Assembly (NCBI RefSeq): GCF_014202335.1
Contig: NZ_JACHGP010000009.1
Span: 310,001-374,000, forward strand
From: Mycobacterium sp. AZCC_0083
GTDB taxonomy: Bacteria > Actinomycetota > Actinomycetes > Mycobacteriales > Mycobacteriaceae
Length of the DNA stretch: 64,000 nucleotides
Reading direction: 5' to 3'
The notes beneath the pieces were generated by a model, which had not been told where the DNA came from, did no database searches, and saw only the letters and a list, made by a program, of their open reading frames with translations. The position numbers and the translations under genes are program-made. Positions 19,246 to 31,036 of the stretch are shown one piece after another (positions within the stretch are counted from its first letter, which is position 1; each line of letters opens with the position of its first letter).

Positions 19246-20684
19246 TGGTCGAAGGTGCCAACTTCATCGACGGCCGTTGGCTGCCAGCGGTTTCCGGCGA
19301 GACGTTCGAGCGCCGCAACCCCGCCGACGGGGACGACGTGATCGGCACCTTTCCGGCTTCCGACGCGGCCGACATCCGCGCTGCCGTCGACGGACTCGAG
19401 AAGGCCGCACCCGAATGGGCCGCGTCCGCCCCGGAGCGTCGTGCCGCGATCCTGGAATCGGCGGCGGCGCAGCTTGAATCGAGGTCTGCGGAGTTGATCG
19501 CCGAACTCGTCCGCGAGGAGGGCAAGACCACCGCCGAGGCCACCATGGAGGTCAGCCGGACCCCGGCGAATCTACGGTTCTACGCAGGCGAAGCCACCCG
19601 CACCACCGGGGACACGTACCCCGCCGCCGGGGCAGGCCTGGTGTACACCCTGCGCGAACCGGTGGGCATCGTCGCCGCGATCACCCCGTGGAACTTCCCC
19701 TTGAACATCCCGTCCCGCAAGCTCGGGCCCGCCCTGGCCGCAGGTAACCCGGTGCTCTTCAAACCCTCGGAGCTCACGCCGCTGATGGGTCAGCGCCTGG
19801 TCGAGGCCCTGTTGGCCGGCGGCCTGCCGCCGACCGCGATTGCCCTGGTGCACGGTGGTTCCGACGCCGGGGCGGCGCTGGTGGCCGATCCGCGAATCGC
19901 GGCCATCACGTTCACCGGGTCGACGCGGGTGGGTCGGATGATCCATCGCGAGGTTGGACCGGACCGACGGGTTCAGCTCGAGATGGGCGGTAAGAACCCG
20001 GTCGTGGTGGCCGAGGACGCGAACCTCGATGCGGCCGCCGCGCTGATCATCAAGGGGGCCTTCGGTCTCAGCGGCCAAGCGTGCACGGGTACCAGCCGGG
20101 TGATCGCCGTCGGGGCCGTGCACGACGAGTTACTGGAGCTGGTCGTCGCGAGAACCGACGAGCTGACTGTCGGTCCCGGCACGGACGACGGCGTCGACAT
20201 GGGGCCCTTGGCCAGCGCCGCCCAGCTCGAGACGTTCCTCGGCTACGTGCGGGCCGGTGAGGACGACGGGGCGACGCTGCGCTGCGGTGGCATGACGGTG
20301 GGCCGCGGGGGTTTCTTCGTCCGGCCCGCAGTGTTCACCGACACCACACCCATGATGAGCATCGTTCGCGAAGAGGTCTTCGGGCCGCTGCTCGCCTTTC
20401 AGCGTGCGGTATCCCTCGACGAGGCGGTCCAGTTGGCCAACGCGACGGAGTACGGGCTCAGCGCGGCCATCGTCACCAACGACCTCGCCGCCGCTACGCA
20501 CTTCGCCTCGCGCTCGAAGAGCGGGCTGGTGAAGATCAACCAGCCGACGACGGGGATGGCCATGAACGCACCGTTCGGCGGGTACAAGGCGTCGAGCACC
20601 CAGACCTTCAAGGAACAGGCGGGCGCGTCGATGATGGGGTTCTACACGCTCGAGAAGACCGTCTATCTCAATCCAGTCGCCTGA
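19245..20684 (+). CDS. Aldehyde dehydrogenase, semialdehyde type
   Basis: NAD(P)-dependent aldehyde dehydrogenase of 479 residues. Catalytic Cys280 lies in GLSGQACTGTSRV and general-base Glu246 in VQLEMGGKNP; the cofactor-binding stretch ITPWNFP and ITFTGSTRVGR are intact. The C-terminal motif APFGGYKASSTQTFKEQG resembles alpha-ketoglutarate semialdehyde dehydrogenases, so a dicarboxylic or amino-acid semialdehyde is plausible. The start MVEGANF overlaps the reductase stop as TGATG; a GTG three bases upstream is also possible. It would oxidise an aldehyde released by the oxygenase. Confidence 0.9.
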   Translation: MVEGANFIDGRWLPAVSGETFERRNPADGDDVIGTFPASDAADIRAAVDGLEKAAPEWAASAPERRAAILESAAAQLESRSAELIAELVREEGKTTAEATMEVSRTPANLRFYAGEATRTTGDTYPAAGAGLVYTLREPVGIVAAITPWNFPLNIPSRKLGPALAAGNPVLFKPSELTPLMGQRLVEALLAGGLPPTAIALVHGGSDAGAALVADPRIAAITFTGSTRVGRMIHREVGPDRRVQLEMGGKNPVVVAEDANLDAAAALIIKGAFGLSGQACTGTSRVIAVGAVHDELLELVVARTDELTVGPGTDDGVDMGPLASAAQLETFLGYVRAGEDDGATLRCGGMTVGRGGFFVRPAVFTDTTPMMSIVREEVFGPLLAFQRAVSLDEAVQLANATEYGLSAAIVTNDLAAATHFASRSKSGLVKINQPTTGMAMNAPFGGYKASSTQTFKEQAGASMMGFYTLEKTVYLNPVA

Positions 20685-20710
20685 CCGGCCGCCAAAATAC
20701 GGAGTTTGCC

Positions 20711-21067
20711 ATGGAATTCAAGCGTGTCGCCCGCTCTGGTCAGGTGCCGGAGGGAATGGTGCGGCGGTTCTACGCCGACGAGCATGAATTCGCCGTGGCC
20801 CGCCTCGACGGCAAGGCGTATGCCACGTCGAACTACTGCACCCATCTGGACTGCCTTCTCTCTTCGGGAAAGCTGGTCGACGACGGCATCGGATGTTCCT
20901 GCCACGGAAGCGCATTCGACCTACAGACCGGTGAGCCCATCTGTCCACCCGCGACCGTGCCCATCAAGACCTATCCCGTGCAGGAGCGTGACGGTGAGAT
21001 CTTCGTCGGCGTGGATCCCGGTGACGCCGTGATCGGCCCGAGCCGACGCGCCCGCAAGAGCTCGTGA
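20711..21067 (+). CDS. Rieske protein with bc1-type disulfide cysteines
   Basis: Second Rieske protein of the operon, 118 residues. Cluster ligands are C43-T-H45 and C62-x2-H65, and there is an additional cysteine in each loop (C48 and C64) in CTHLDC...CSCHGSAF. This arrangement mirrors the disulfide of high-potential cytochrome bc1 Rieske proteins, unlike the ferredoxin at 17663. No transmembrane anchor or signal is present, so it is cytosolic. It may serve another redox partner or a different step. Its stop overlaps the next start as TGATG. Confidence 0.87.
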   Translation: MEFKRVARSGQVPEGMVRRFYADEHEFAVARLDGKAYATSNYCTHLDCLLSSGKLVDDGIGCSCHGSAFDLQTGEPICPPATVPIKTYPVQERDGEIFVGVDPGDAVIGPSRRARKSS

Positions 21068-22665
21068 TGTCCAGACCTGCGCGGCCCGCGGCGCTGTCGA
21101 CCGGTGGAATGGTCAGCTCCAGCCATCCCACCGCGAGCTTCGCAGGTGCGCGGGTACTCGCCGAGGGCGGTAACGCGATCGACGCCACCCTCGCGATGGC
21201 CGCCGTCACCTGGCTGACCCTTCCCGGGCAGTGCGGCATCGGTGGGGACGCGTTCGCGATCATCCGGGAACCCGACGGTCGGGTGTGGACGGTCAACGGT
21301 TCGGGTTTCGGGCCGGACGGGGGTACCGCCGACTTCTACCGTGCCAAGGGCTTGTCGACCATTCCGCTCGACGGGCCCTTGGCCGTGGCCGTCCCCGGTG
21401 CGCCAGCGGCGCTGGCCGCGATGCACGTCCATGGGGCGACGATGGCGCTGGACGTGCTGTGGGAGCCTGCCGCTCGCCTCGCCGAGAACGGACTGCCGTG
21501 TTCGGTCAAGACCGCGAGCGATGTGCGCGAGGCCATCGACGCGATCCGTGCCGACGCCGGCCTCGCTGCCACGTTCGCCCCACGATTCATGGCCGCCGGC
21601 GTCGGGGACCGACTCCGCCAACCCGACCTGGCCCGCACCATCCGCCGATTGGCCAGCGACCCGAGAAGCTTCTATCACGGCGAGCTGGCCGAGAGGGCGG
21701 TCGCAGCGCTGACCGCCGGCGGCGCCCCGTTCAGCGGTGACGAATGGGTCGCCGGCGCAGCGGTGGAAGCAGCGCCGGCGATCACGGCGCGGTACGGCCG
21801 CGCAATCGTGCACCAGACTCCGCTGCCGTCTGCCGGCTGGATGGTGCTGCAACAGGCGGCGTTGTGCGACGGTGTCCTCGGTCCCATGTCATGGCTCGGC
21901 GCCGCGGCGATCGACCGGATGGCGCGCGCCGCGCGGCTGGCCTTTCGGGACCGGCTCGAACGATGTGGCAGTGACAATCATGGTGCTCGGGATATGCTCG
22001 ACCCCAGCAGGATTCAGGAGCAACGTGAGCAGTTGGCGTCCTCCGCCGCTGTCCCGTCCGCCCTCGGCGTACACGCGGGCGACACCACGTCCACGGTCGC
22101 CGTCGACGCGGATGGCCGCGCGGTCAGCTTCATCCACTCGCTGGCGCTCACCTTCGGCGCGAAGTTCTCCATTCCCGGCACCGGTGTCGTGCTCAACAAC
22201 CGCCTCGGGCGCGGTGCTTATCTACTCTCCGGCCATCCGAACGAAGTCGCGCCGCGGCGCAAACCGCTGCACACCCTCAATGCGTGGATCGTCAGCGACG
22301 ACCGCAACGAGCTGCTTCACATTGGGAACACCCCCGGCGGGGATGGTCAGGTGCAATGGAACATGCAGCTGCTGTCGCACCTCGTCGACCACGGACTGGG
22401 CCCGCACGAGGCCGTGTCGGCTCCCCGTTTCACCGTGTTCCCCGGCTCGGACGCCGACGTCATCGGCCAACCAGACGAACTGCGGGTCGAAGCGACAACG
22501 TCGGAATCCGTCCGCGATGAGTTGCGGACACGTGGCCACCGCATCGTGGTCCAACCCGCCTACGGAGGGGGAGGCAGCGCCCAGATCATTTCACGGGACA
22601 AGCGCGGAATCCTGAGCGGTGCAGCCGATCCCAGACAAGAGGGCGTGGCGATCGGTGTCGACTGA
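21067..22665 (+). CDS. Gamma-glutamyltransferase family protein, no signal peptide
   Basis: Ntn-hydrolase of the gamma-glutamyltranspeptidase/acylase family, 532 residues. The N-terminal GMVSSSHPTASFAGARVLAEGGNAIDATLA is the family hallmark. The expected nucleophile and autocleavage site is T340 in HAGDTTSTVAVDADG, giving chains of about 339 and 193 residues; the usual His after the Thr pair is Ser here. Unlike classical periplasmic Ggt it lacks a signal peptide, suggesting an intracellular gamma-glutamyl or amide intermediate. Its start overlaps the Rieske stop (TGATG); its end overlaps the RidA start by 11 bp. Confidence 0.88.
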   Translation: MSRPARPAALSTGGMVSSSHPTASFAGARVLAEGGNAIDATLAMAAVTWLTLPGQCGIGGDAFAIIREPDGRVWTVNGSGFGPDGGTADFYRAKGLSTIPLDGPLAVAVPGAPAALAAMHVHGATMALDVLWEPAARLAENGLPCSVKTASDVREAIDAIRADAGLAATFAPRFMAAGVGDRLRQPDLARTIRRLASDPRSFYHGELAERAVAALTAGGAPFSGDEWVAGAAVEAAPAITARYGRAIVHQTPLPSAGWMVLQQAALCDGVLGPMSWLGAAAIDRMARAARLAFRDRLERCGSDNHGARDMLDPSRIQEQREQLASSAAVPSALGVHAGDTTSTVAVDADGRAVSFIHSLALTFGAKFSIPGTGVVLNNRLGRGAYLLSGHPNEVAPRRKPLHTLNAWIVSDDRNELLHIGNTPGGDGQVQWNMQLLSHLVDHGLGPHEAVSAPRFTVFPGSDADVIGQPDELRVEATTSESVRDELRTRGHRIVVQPAYGGGGSAQIISRDKRGILSGAADPRQEGVAIGVD

Positions 22666-23089
22666 CCACGATCTGCCGCCCGCCCCGCAGGGCGACTACG
22701 CGACGGCTGTGGTGCATGCGGGCATCGCTTACAGCGCCGGCATGACGCCTCGACGCGACGGGCGGCTCACCGTCACCGGCGTGGTGGGGTCGACGGTCTC
22801 CGTTGCACAGGCCTGGGCCGCGGCGCGACTCGCGGCGGCCAACGCGGTGGCAGCCGTCCGTGCGGCGCTGCCCGGAGACGCAACCGTGCGGTGCTTGCGG
22901 ATGTCGGTCTACGTCGCGTGTGCGCCGGAATTCCACGATCTGTCGACGGTGGCCGACGGCGCCTCCGATGCGATCGTGACCATCCTGGGCCCACAGGCGC
23001 TTCCCGCGCGCAGCGCAATCGGCGTGCAATCCCTGCCGTCTGGCGCACCGGTAGAGGTCGAGCTCATGGCCACGGCTGTGTCGAATTGA
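22655..23089 (+). CDS. RidA family protein
   Basis: 144-residue member of the RidA/YjgF/YER057c family, trimeric enzymes that hydrolyse reactive imines or enamines made by PLP or flavin enzymes, or act in catabolic pathways. The motif PPAPQGDYATAVVHAGIAYSAGMTPRRDG and the conserved C-terminal arginine (ALPARSAIGVQSLPSGAPVEVE) are present. The GTG start at 22655 gives normal length and follows GAGGGCG; a longer start at 22619 is possible. As last gene of the operon it indicates a nitrogen-containing intermediate. Confidence 0.85.
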   Translation: MSTDHDLPPAPQGDYATAVVHAGIAYSAGMTPRRDGRLTVTGVVGSTVSVAQAWAAARLAAANAVAAVRAALPGDATVRCLRMSVYVACAPEFHDLSTVADGASDAIVTILGPQALPARSAIGVQSLPSGAPVEVELMATAVSN

Positions 23090-23126
23090 GCTGACCGGCG
23101 GACAGACCCCGTAGCCAGCTTGCCCG

Positions 23127-24158
23127 TCAGCCGAAGAACTCGGCGGCGTCGTCGTAGCGGCTCTGCGGAACCAGCTTGAGCTGCTTGACCGCATCGGCCA
23201 GCGACACCCGCCCGATCTCCTGTCCACGCAAGGACACCATCATCCCGTACTCGCCGGAGTGCGCGGCGTCGGCGGCGTTGACCCCGAACCGGGTGGCGAG
23301 CACGCGATCGTAGGCCGTCGGCGTGCCACCGCGCTGCACGTGCCCGAGCACCGTGGTGCGTACTTCCTTTTTGATGCGCTTCTCGATCTCGATGGCCAAC
23401 TGCTGCGCCACCCCAGTGAAGCGCTGATGGCCGAACTCGTCGATGCCGCCGTCGCGCAGCTGCATCGAGCCCTCGGCGGGCTTCGCGCCCTCGGCGACCA
23501 CGCAGATGAAGTGGGAGTCGCCGCGGACGAAGCGCTGCTTGACCAGCCGGCAGACCTCCTCCACGTCGAACGGCTGCTCGGGGATCAACGTCATGTGCGC
23601 GCCAGAGGCCATGCCTGCACCGAGCGCGATCCATCCGGCGTGGCGGCCCATCACCTCGACGAGCATCACCCGCTGATGTGACTCCGCGGTGCTGTGCAGC
23701 CGATCGATGGCGTCGGAGGCGACCTGCAGCGCAGTGTCGTGGCCGAACGTCACGTCAGTGCAGTCGATGTCGTTGTCGATGGTCTTCGGCACGCCGACGA
23801 CCGGGACGTTCTCCTCCGACAGCCAGTGGGCCGCGGTCAGCGTGCCCTCGCCGCCGATCGGGATCAGCACGTCGATGCCGTTGTCCTCGAGCGTCTGCTT
23901 GATCTGGTCGAGGCCGGCCCGCATCTTGTCGGGGTTGACCCGGGCGGTGCCGAGGATGGTGCCGCCCTTGCCGAGCAACCGGTCGTTGCGGTCGTCGTTG
24001 GCGAGCTGGATGCGGCGGTCCTCCAGCAGACCCCGCCAACCGTCCAGAAACCCGACGACCGTCGAGCCGTACCTGACGTTGGACGTCCGCACGACCGCCC
24101 TGATGACCGCATTCAGGCCGGGACAGTCGCCGCCTCCGGTTAGGACTCCGATCCGCAT
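23127..24158 (-). CDS. pfkA: 6-phosphofructokinase
   Basis: Glycolytic enzyme phosphorylating fructose 6-phosphate, 343 residues. The nucleotide motif [14 protein letters not shown] starts at residue 8, GGEGT is near residue 103, and the catalytic stretch [12 protein letters not shown] is intact. The GGEGT (rather than GGDGS) variant is typical of actinobacterial group III enzymes. It starts 17 bp after gatA, in the gatC-gatA-pfkA operon. Confidence 0.96.
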   Translation of the reverse strand: MRIGVLTGGGDCPGLNAVIRAVVRTSNVRYGSTVVGFLDGWRGLLEDRRIQLANDDRNDRLLGKGGTILGTARVNPDKMRAGLDQIKQTLEDNGIDVLIPIGGEGTLTAAHWLSEENVPVVGVPKTIDNDIDCTDVTFGHDTALQVASDAIDRLHSTAESHQRVMLVEVMGRHAGWIALGAGMASGAHMTLIPEQPFDVEEVCRLVKQRFVRGDSHFICVVAEGAKPAEGSMQLRDGGIDEFGHQRFTGVAQQLAIEIEKRIKKEVRTTVLGHVQRGGTPTAYDRVLATRFGVNAADAAHSGEYGMMVSLRGQEIGRVSLADAVKQLKLVPQSRYDDAAEFFG

Positions 24159-24175
24159 GTCCTCATCCTCCCCTG

Positions 24176-25660
24176 TCAGAGCGCCGTCGGCAGCGGACCG
24201 CGGGCCGCTTCATAGGCGGCACCCACGCGATAGAGCCGGTCGTCGGCCAGCGCGGGCGCCATGATCTGCAGGCCAACGGGCAGGTCGTCGTCGGGCGAGA
24301 GCCCCGACGGCACCGACATCCCGCAGTGCCCGGCCAGGTTCAGCGGCAACGTGCACAGGTCGAACAGATACATCGCCAGCGGGTCGTCGACCTTCTCCCC
24401 TATGCCGAAGGCGGTAGAAGGAGTAGTCGGGGTGACTAATACGTCGACCTTCTCGTATGCGGCGGCCAGGTCGCGGGCGATCAGCGTACGCACCTTCTGC
24501 GCCTGGTTGTAATACGCGTCGTAGTAGCCGGCCGACAGCGCGTAGGTGCCAATCATGATGCGGCGCTTGACCTCTGGGCCGAAACCGGCTGCGCGGGTCA
24601 ACGCCATCACCTCCTCGGCGCTGTGCGTGCCGTCGTCGCCGACCCGCAGGCCGAAGCGCATGGCGTCGAAGCGCGCCAGGTTGCTCGACACCTCCGACGG
24701 CAGGATCAGGTAGTAGGCCGCCATCGAGTAGTCGAAGTGCGGGCAGTCGACCTCGGAGACCTCCGCGCCGAGCGCGGTCAGCTGGTCGACGGCGGCGCTG
24801 AACGACGCCAGCACACCCGGCTGGTAGCCCTCACCGCTGCGCAGCTGCTTGACCACACCGATCCGGACGCCCTTCAGGTCACCGCCGGCTCCCGCCCGCG
24901 CGGCGCCGACGACGTCGGGCACCTCGGCGTCCACCGACGTCGAGTCACGCGGGTCGTGGCCCGCGATGACCTGATGCAGCAGCGCGGTATCGAGCACCGT
25001 GCGAGCACACGGTCCGCCCTGATCCAGCGACGACGCGCAGGCGATCAGCCCGTACCGCGACACCGTGCCGTAGGTCGGTTTGACGCCGACCGTCGCGGTC
25101 AACGCGGCGGGCTGACGGATCGACCCGCCGGTGTCGGACCCCATCGCCAGCGGCGCCTGGAAGGCGGCCAGTGCGGCCGCGCTCCCGCCGCCTGAGCCGC
25201 CGGGCACCCGGTCGACGTTCCACGGGTTGCGCGTCGGGCCGTAGGCGGAGTTCTCCGTCGAGCTGCCCATCGCGAACTCGTCCATGTTGGTCTTGCCAAG
25301 GATCGGGATGCCCGCCGCGCGCAGCCGCTCGGTGACCGTGGCGTCGTACGGCGCGCGCCAGCCTTCGAGGATCTTCGACCCGCACGTGGTCGGCATGTCG
25401 GTGGCGGTGAACACGTCCTTGAGCGCCAGCGGAACCCCGGCCAGCGGGGACGACGGCGGCTCGCCGGCTGCCACCGCTGCATCGACCCGGCCCGCCGCGC
25501 CGAGCGCCTCGTCGGCGGCAACGTGCAAGAAGGCGTGATACCGGTCGTCGGTGGCGGCGATCTGGTCGAGGTGCGCCTGGGTGACTTCGGTCGAGGACAC
25601 CTCCTTGGCCGCGATCTTGGCGGCCAGCGTGGCGGCATCGAAACGAATCAGTTCGGTCAT
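24176..25660 (-). CDS. gatA: Glu-tRNA(Gln) amidotransferase subunit A
   Basis: Amidase subunit of GatCAB, releasing ammonia from glutamine. The 494-residue product has the amidase signature [25 protein letters not shown] with the Ser-cisSer-Lys catalytic triad (Lys in VPLALKDVF). The start [17 protein letters not shown] matches the known mycobacterial N-terminus; the ATG three codons upstream (25669) overlaps the gatC stop as ATGA and is an alternative. The open frame continues far upstream but is not coding there. Confidence 0.96.
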   Translation of the reverse strand: MTELIRFDAATLAAKIAAKEVSSTEVTQAHLDQIAATDDRYHAFLHVAADEALGAAGRVDAAVAAGEPPSSPLAGVPLALKDVFTATDMPTTCGSKILEGWRAPYDATVTERLRAAGIPILGKTNMDEFAMGSSTENSAYGPTRNPWNVDRVPGGSGGGSAAALAAFQAPLAMGSDTGGSIRQPAALTATVGVKPTYGTVSRYGLIACASSLDQGGPCARTVLDTALLHQVIAGHDPRDSTSVDAEVPDVVGAARAGAGGDLKGVRIGVVKQLRSGEGYQPGVLASFSAAVDQLTALGAEVSEVDCPHFDYSMAAYYLILPSEVSSNLARFDAMRFGLRVGDDGTHSAEEVMALTRAAGFGPEVKRRIMIGTYALSAGYYDAYYNQAQKVRTLIARDLAAAYEKVDVLVTPTTPSTAFGIGEKVDDPLAMYLFDLCTLPLNLAGHCGMSVPSGLSPDDDLPVGLQIMAPALADDRLYRVGAAYEAARGPLPTAL

Positions 25661-25665
25661 GCCCG

Positions 25666-25965
25666 TCATTCCGCTTCCCCCAGGATCCGCGGCACGCCGA
25701 AGCGGCCGTCGACGGCCTTTGGCGCGGCGGCCAGCGCCTCGTCCTGAGTCAGGCACGGCGCGACGACGTCGGGCCTCGTCACATTCACGTCCTTGAGTGG
25801 GTTGTCGGTTGCCTCGACGTCGGTCACGTCGACGGCCTGGATCTGGCTGACGTGGGCCAGGATGGCGTCGAGCTGGCCTGCGAAGCCGTCGAGCTCGGCG
25901 TCGGTCAGGGCCAGCCGGGCCAGCCGCGCCAGGTGGGCGACGTCGTCCTTGGAGATCTGTGACAC
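25666..25965 (-). CDS. gatC: Glu-tRNA(Gln) amidotransferase subunit C
   Basis: GatC, the small scaffold that holds GatA and GatB together. It has 99 residues beginning [25 protein letters not shown], the family start, and ends with the FGVPRILGE tail. The GTG at 25965 gives exact family length. It is coupled to gatA and is divergent from the ACT-domain gene across a gap of about 115 bp. Confidence 0.94.
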   Translation of the reverse strand: MSQISKDDVAHLARLARLALTDAELDGFAGQLDAILAHVSQIQAVDVTDVEATDNPLKDVNVTRPDVVAPCLTQDEALAAAPKAVDGRFGVPRILGEAE

Positions 25966-26080
25966 GACGAACAAGCCTAGTCACGGCAGCGAACCGGCCT
26001 GCGCCGGAGTGCTGCCGACCGCCTCGGGGGCGCATTTCCCGAGTCGCTTCGGTCCGGTACTCCGTGAAACAGTGTTGCGC

Positions 26081-28841
<2,761 letters not shown>

Positions 28842-28876
28842 TTATCGGAGCAGCCCGACACCGCGGGCCGAGTGGT

Positions 28877-30307
28877 TCAGCCGGTGTACTCGACGAACGT
28901 CGCCATTCCGGATTCCAGGTGGTACTCGTTATGACAATGCACGATCCACTTGCCCGGATTGTTGGTGTCGAAGTCCACCTCGACGGTCGTCATCGGCGGG
29001 ACGAGCACCGTGTCCTTGCGCGGCCCCGGACCGCCGGGCTGGACAACCTGAAACGTGTGTCCGTGTAAGTGCATGGGGTGAAACATCATTGAATTGTTGG
29101 CGAACCGCAGCCGCACCCGTTTGCCCGCGTCGACGGCGAGCCCGTCGTTCGGTGGGTCGTACAGCCTGCCGTTGATGGGCCAGGTGTACCCAGCCAGCGG
29201 GCCCGTGAGCTTCAGGTCGAGAACGGTGTCCGGATCACGTTGCGGCAGCACGACATCAGGCGTGGGCGTCAGGGTGGCGGTGTTGAGCACCTCGGAGGTT
29301 CGCAGCGTCTTGACGAACGCGTCGACGTCGACGTTCGCCGGGGCGCCGGCGACGCGGAGATTCAGTTGTGCGTGGCCGTCCTTGCCCTCCGGTGCGGCGA
29401 TCAACGGCACCGACGATCCCACGGTGATGATGGCGTCGACCCGCTCGCCCATGCCAAGAATCACCGAACCCGTCCGCTTGGACACCACGGGGAAGCCGTC
29501 GGTGTGGGTGACGTCGAATTCGGTGCCTGGCACCGCGACCCGGAACGCGGTGTCCGCGCCCGCGTTGATGACGCGCAGTCGAATACGTTGGCCGGCACGG
29601 TAGTCCACCACCTGGGGATCGGTGGCGGTGCGCCCGTTGATCAGGTAGTAGGGGTAGGTGACGTCGCCTCCGTCGCTGCCGAGCGGAGCCGTGGGGCTCG
29701 ACATCGGCCCGTCCATGCTCATCGGTTTCATGCCGGTATTCTTCAGGTTCTCCAGCACCTGGTCCGGTGTGGTGCCCGTGCCGTCGATCCAGTCGTCGAG
29801 CACCACGACGAGTTCGTCGTCGTAGTCCTTTCCGTCGTCGGGGTTCTCGATGATCAACGGCCCGTACATCCCACGGTCCATCTGGGTGCCGAAGTGCGAG
29901 TGCAGGTAGTAGGTACCCGCGTCGGGTGGGGTGAACTCGTAGGCGAACTTGGCGCCGGGAGCGATGGGAGCTTGGGTCAGGACGGGCACGCCGTCCATGG
30001 CGTTCGGGATGGCCAGTCCGTGCCAATGCACCGTGGTCTGCTGCGGCAGGCCGTTGGTCACCGTCGACCGCAGCTGGTCGCCCTTGGTGAGCCGAATCTC
30101 CTTGGCGGGCAAGGTTCCGGTGTAGGTCCAGGTGCGGACCTTGACACCGCCGAGGTCGACGTCGGTCTCCGACGGGTTCATGTCAGCCACCACCGTGCGG
30201 GCGCGGGAGTCGGGTTTCGCCCCGTCGCCGGCGGGCGACGAACACGCCGCGGCTCCCGCGGCGGCACCCACCGCGGAGAGCACCAGGAATCCGCGTCGAT
30301 CGATCAT
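28877..30307 (-). CDS. Multicopper oxidase, secreted by Tat
   Basis: Three-cupredoxin-domain copper oxidase, 476 residues. The N-terminus MIDRRGFLVLSAVGAAAGAAACSSP carries a twin-arginine motif and a lipobox (AAAC), so a folded, lipid-anchored export is expected. Copper ligands are in TVHWHGLAIP, YYLHSHFGTQ, HPMHLHGHTF and HCHNEYHLESGM (type 1 with axial Met). It resembles mycobacterial MmcO (Rv0846c), which oxidises Cu(I) and protects from copper; a ferroxidase or phenol oxidase role is possible. It starts about 45 bp downstream of the methyltransferase gene. Confidence 0.9.
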   Translation of the reverse strand: MIDRRGFLVLSAVGAAAGAAACSSPAGDGAKPDSRARTVVADMNPSETDVDLGGVKVRTWTYTGTLPAKEIRLTKGDQLRSTVTNGLPQQTTVHWHGLAIPNAMDGVPVLTQAPIAPGAKFAYEFTPPDAGTYYLHSHFGTQMDRGMYGPLIIENPDDGKDYDDELVVVLDDWIDGTGTTPDQVLENLKNTGMKPMSMDGPMSSPTAPLGSDGGDVTYPYYLINGRTATDPQVVDYRAGQRIRLRVINAGADTAFRVAVPGTEFDVTHTDGFPVVSKRTGSVILGMGERVDAIITVGSSVPLIAAPEGKDGHAQLNLRVAGAPANVDVDAFVKTLRTSEVLNTATLTPTPDVVLPQRDPDTVLDLKLTGPLAGYTWPINGRLYDPPNDGLAVDAGKRVRLRFANNSMMFHPMHLHGHTFQVVQPGGPGPRKDTVLVPPMTTVEVDFDTNNPGKWIVHCHNEYHLESGMATFVEYTG

Positions 30308-30352
30308 GACCCGAGGCTATGCGTAACCGACAACGCCCGCCGCGGACTTGCC

Positions 30353-30958
30353 CTACGGCGCCGGCAGCCGCCGGAAGATCACGATGTCACGCCATGTCGT
30401 GCCCTCCGCCACGTGGAGCTGGAAGCCCTCCGGTTCGGCGAGGTCGCGCAGCGTCTGCACGCTCAAGCGGTCGGGATCGGGGAAGGATTCGACGAGGATC
30501 AACGAGCCACCGGGGCGCAGGACGCGTGCCAGTTCGCGGATGCATGCGGACTTGTCCGGTACCTCGCCGAGCACCGCCGCCAGGAACGCGACGTCGAATT
30601 GACCGTCGGGGAACGGGAATCCACGACTCGCGTCGCCTGCGTGATAGCCGACATTGCGGCAGCCGGCGTCCTCGAGATTGTGGCGGGCCTTGTCGAGCAT
30701 CTCGGGCTGAATGTCGAACAGGTCGAGCTGCCCCTGCGGTACCCGTCGGGCGATCTCGGTGCTGTAGAAACCGGGCCCCGGACCCAACTCGAGCACGCGT
30801 TCGGCGCCGGTGAGTGCGAGGCGGTCGACGGCCGCAGCCGGCCGATCGATGAGGCGCCGGATCGGATTGTCCAGGAAGCCTGCCGCCCAATGCGGATAGG
30901 GAAACACCCCAGGCCGTCGGGTCTGTCGAAGCACGGTGTCGAGCCATGTCGTCGGCAT
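30353..30958 (-). CDS. SAM-dependent methyltransferase, iron-box regulated
   Basis: Class I methyltransferase of 201 residues with motif I VLELGPGPGFYSTEIAR, motif II DLFDIQPEMLDKARHNL and the catalytic-region FDVAFLAAVLGEVPD. The family resembles UbiE/methyltransferase type 11; substrate unknown. ATG at 30958 is preceded by GGAG five bases away. Directly upstream lies a near-consensus IdeR box (30974-30992), so the gene is expected to be induced by iron limitation. The next gene on the strand encodes the multicopper oxidase and may be co-transcribed. Confidence 0.87.
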   Translation of the reverse strand: MPTTWLDTVLRQTRRPGVFPYPHWAAGFLDNPIRRLIDRPAAAVDRLALTGAERVLELGPGPGFYSTEIARRVPQGQLDLFDIQPEMLDKARHNLEDAGCRNVGYHAGDASRGFPFPDGQFDVAFLAAVLGEVPDKSACIRELARVLRPGGSLILVESFPDPDRLSVQTLRDLAEPEGFQLHVAEGTTWRDIVIFRRLPAP

Positions 30959-30973
30959 GGTTACTCCTTTCAA

Positions 30974-30992
30974 TTAGGTAAGGCTAGCCTAA
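30974..30992. promoter_or_regulatory. IdeR/DtxR iron box
   Basis: TTAGGTAAGGCTAGCCTAA matches the 19-bp mycobacterial IdeR consensus TTAGGTTAGGCTAACCTAA at 17 positions. Extended 8-bp perfect arms CAATTAGG/CCTAATTG span 30971-30995. It lies 16 bp before the methyltransferase start and 45 bp before the YjbR start on the other strand, so it could repress both when iron is plentiful. Confidence 0.82.
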
Positions 30993-31036
30993 TTGATTTG
31001 AGCGCTCCATGGAATGCTCCTCTTTAGGATGCTTGG

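Noticed and set aside
28878-31027. Long plus-strand frame across the multicopper oxidase and methyltransferase
   Set aside because: Antisense to two well-supported genes and without domain resemblance.
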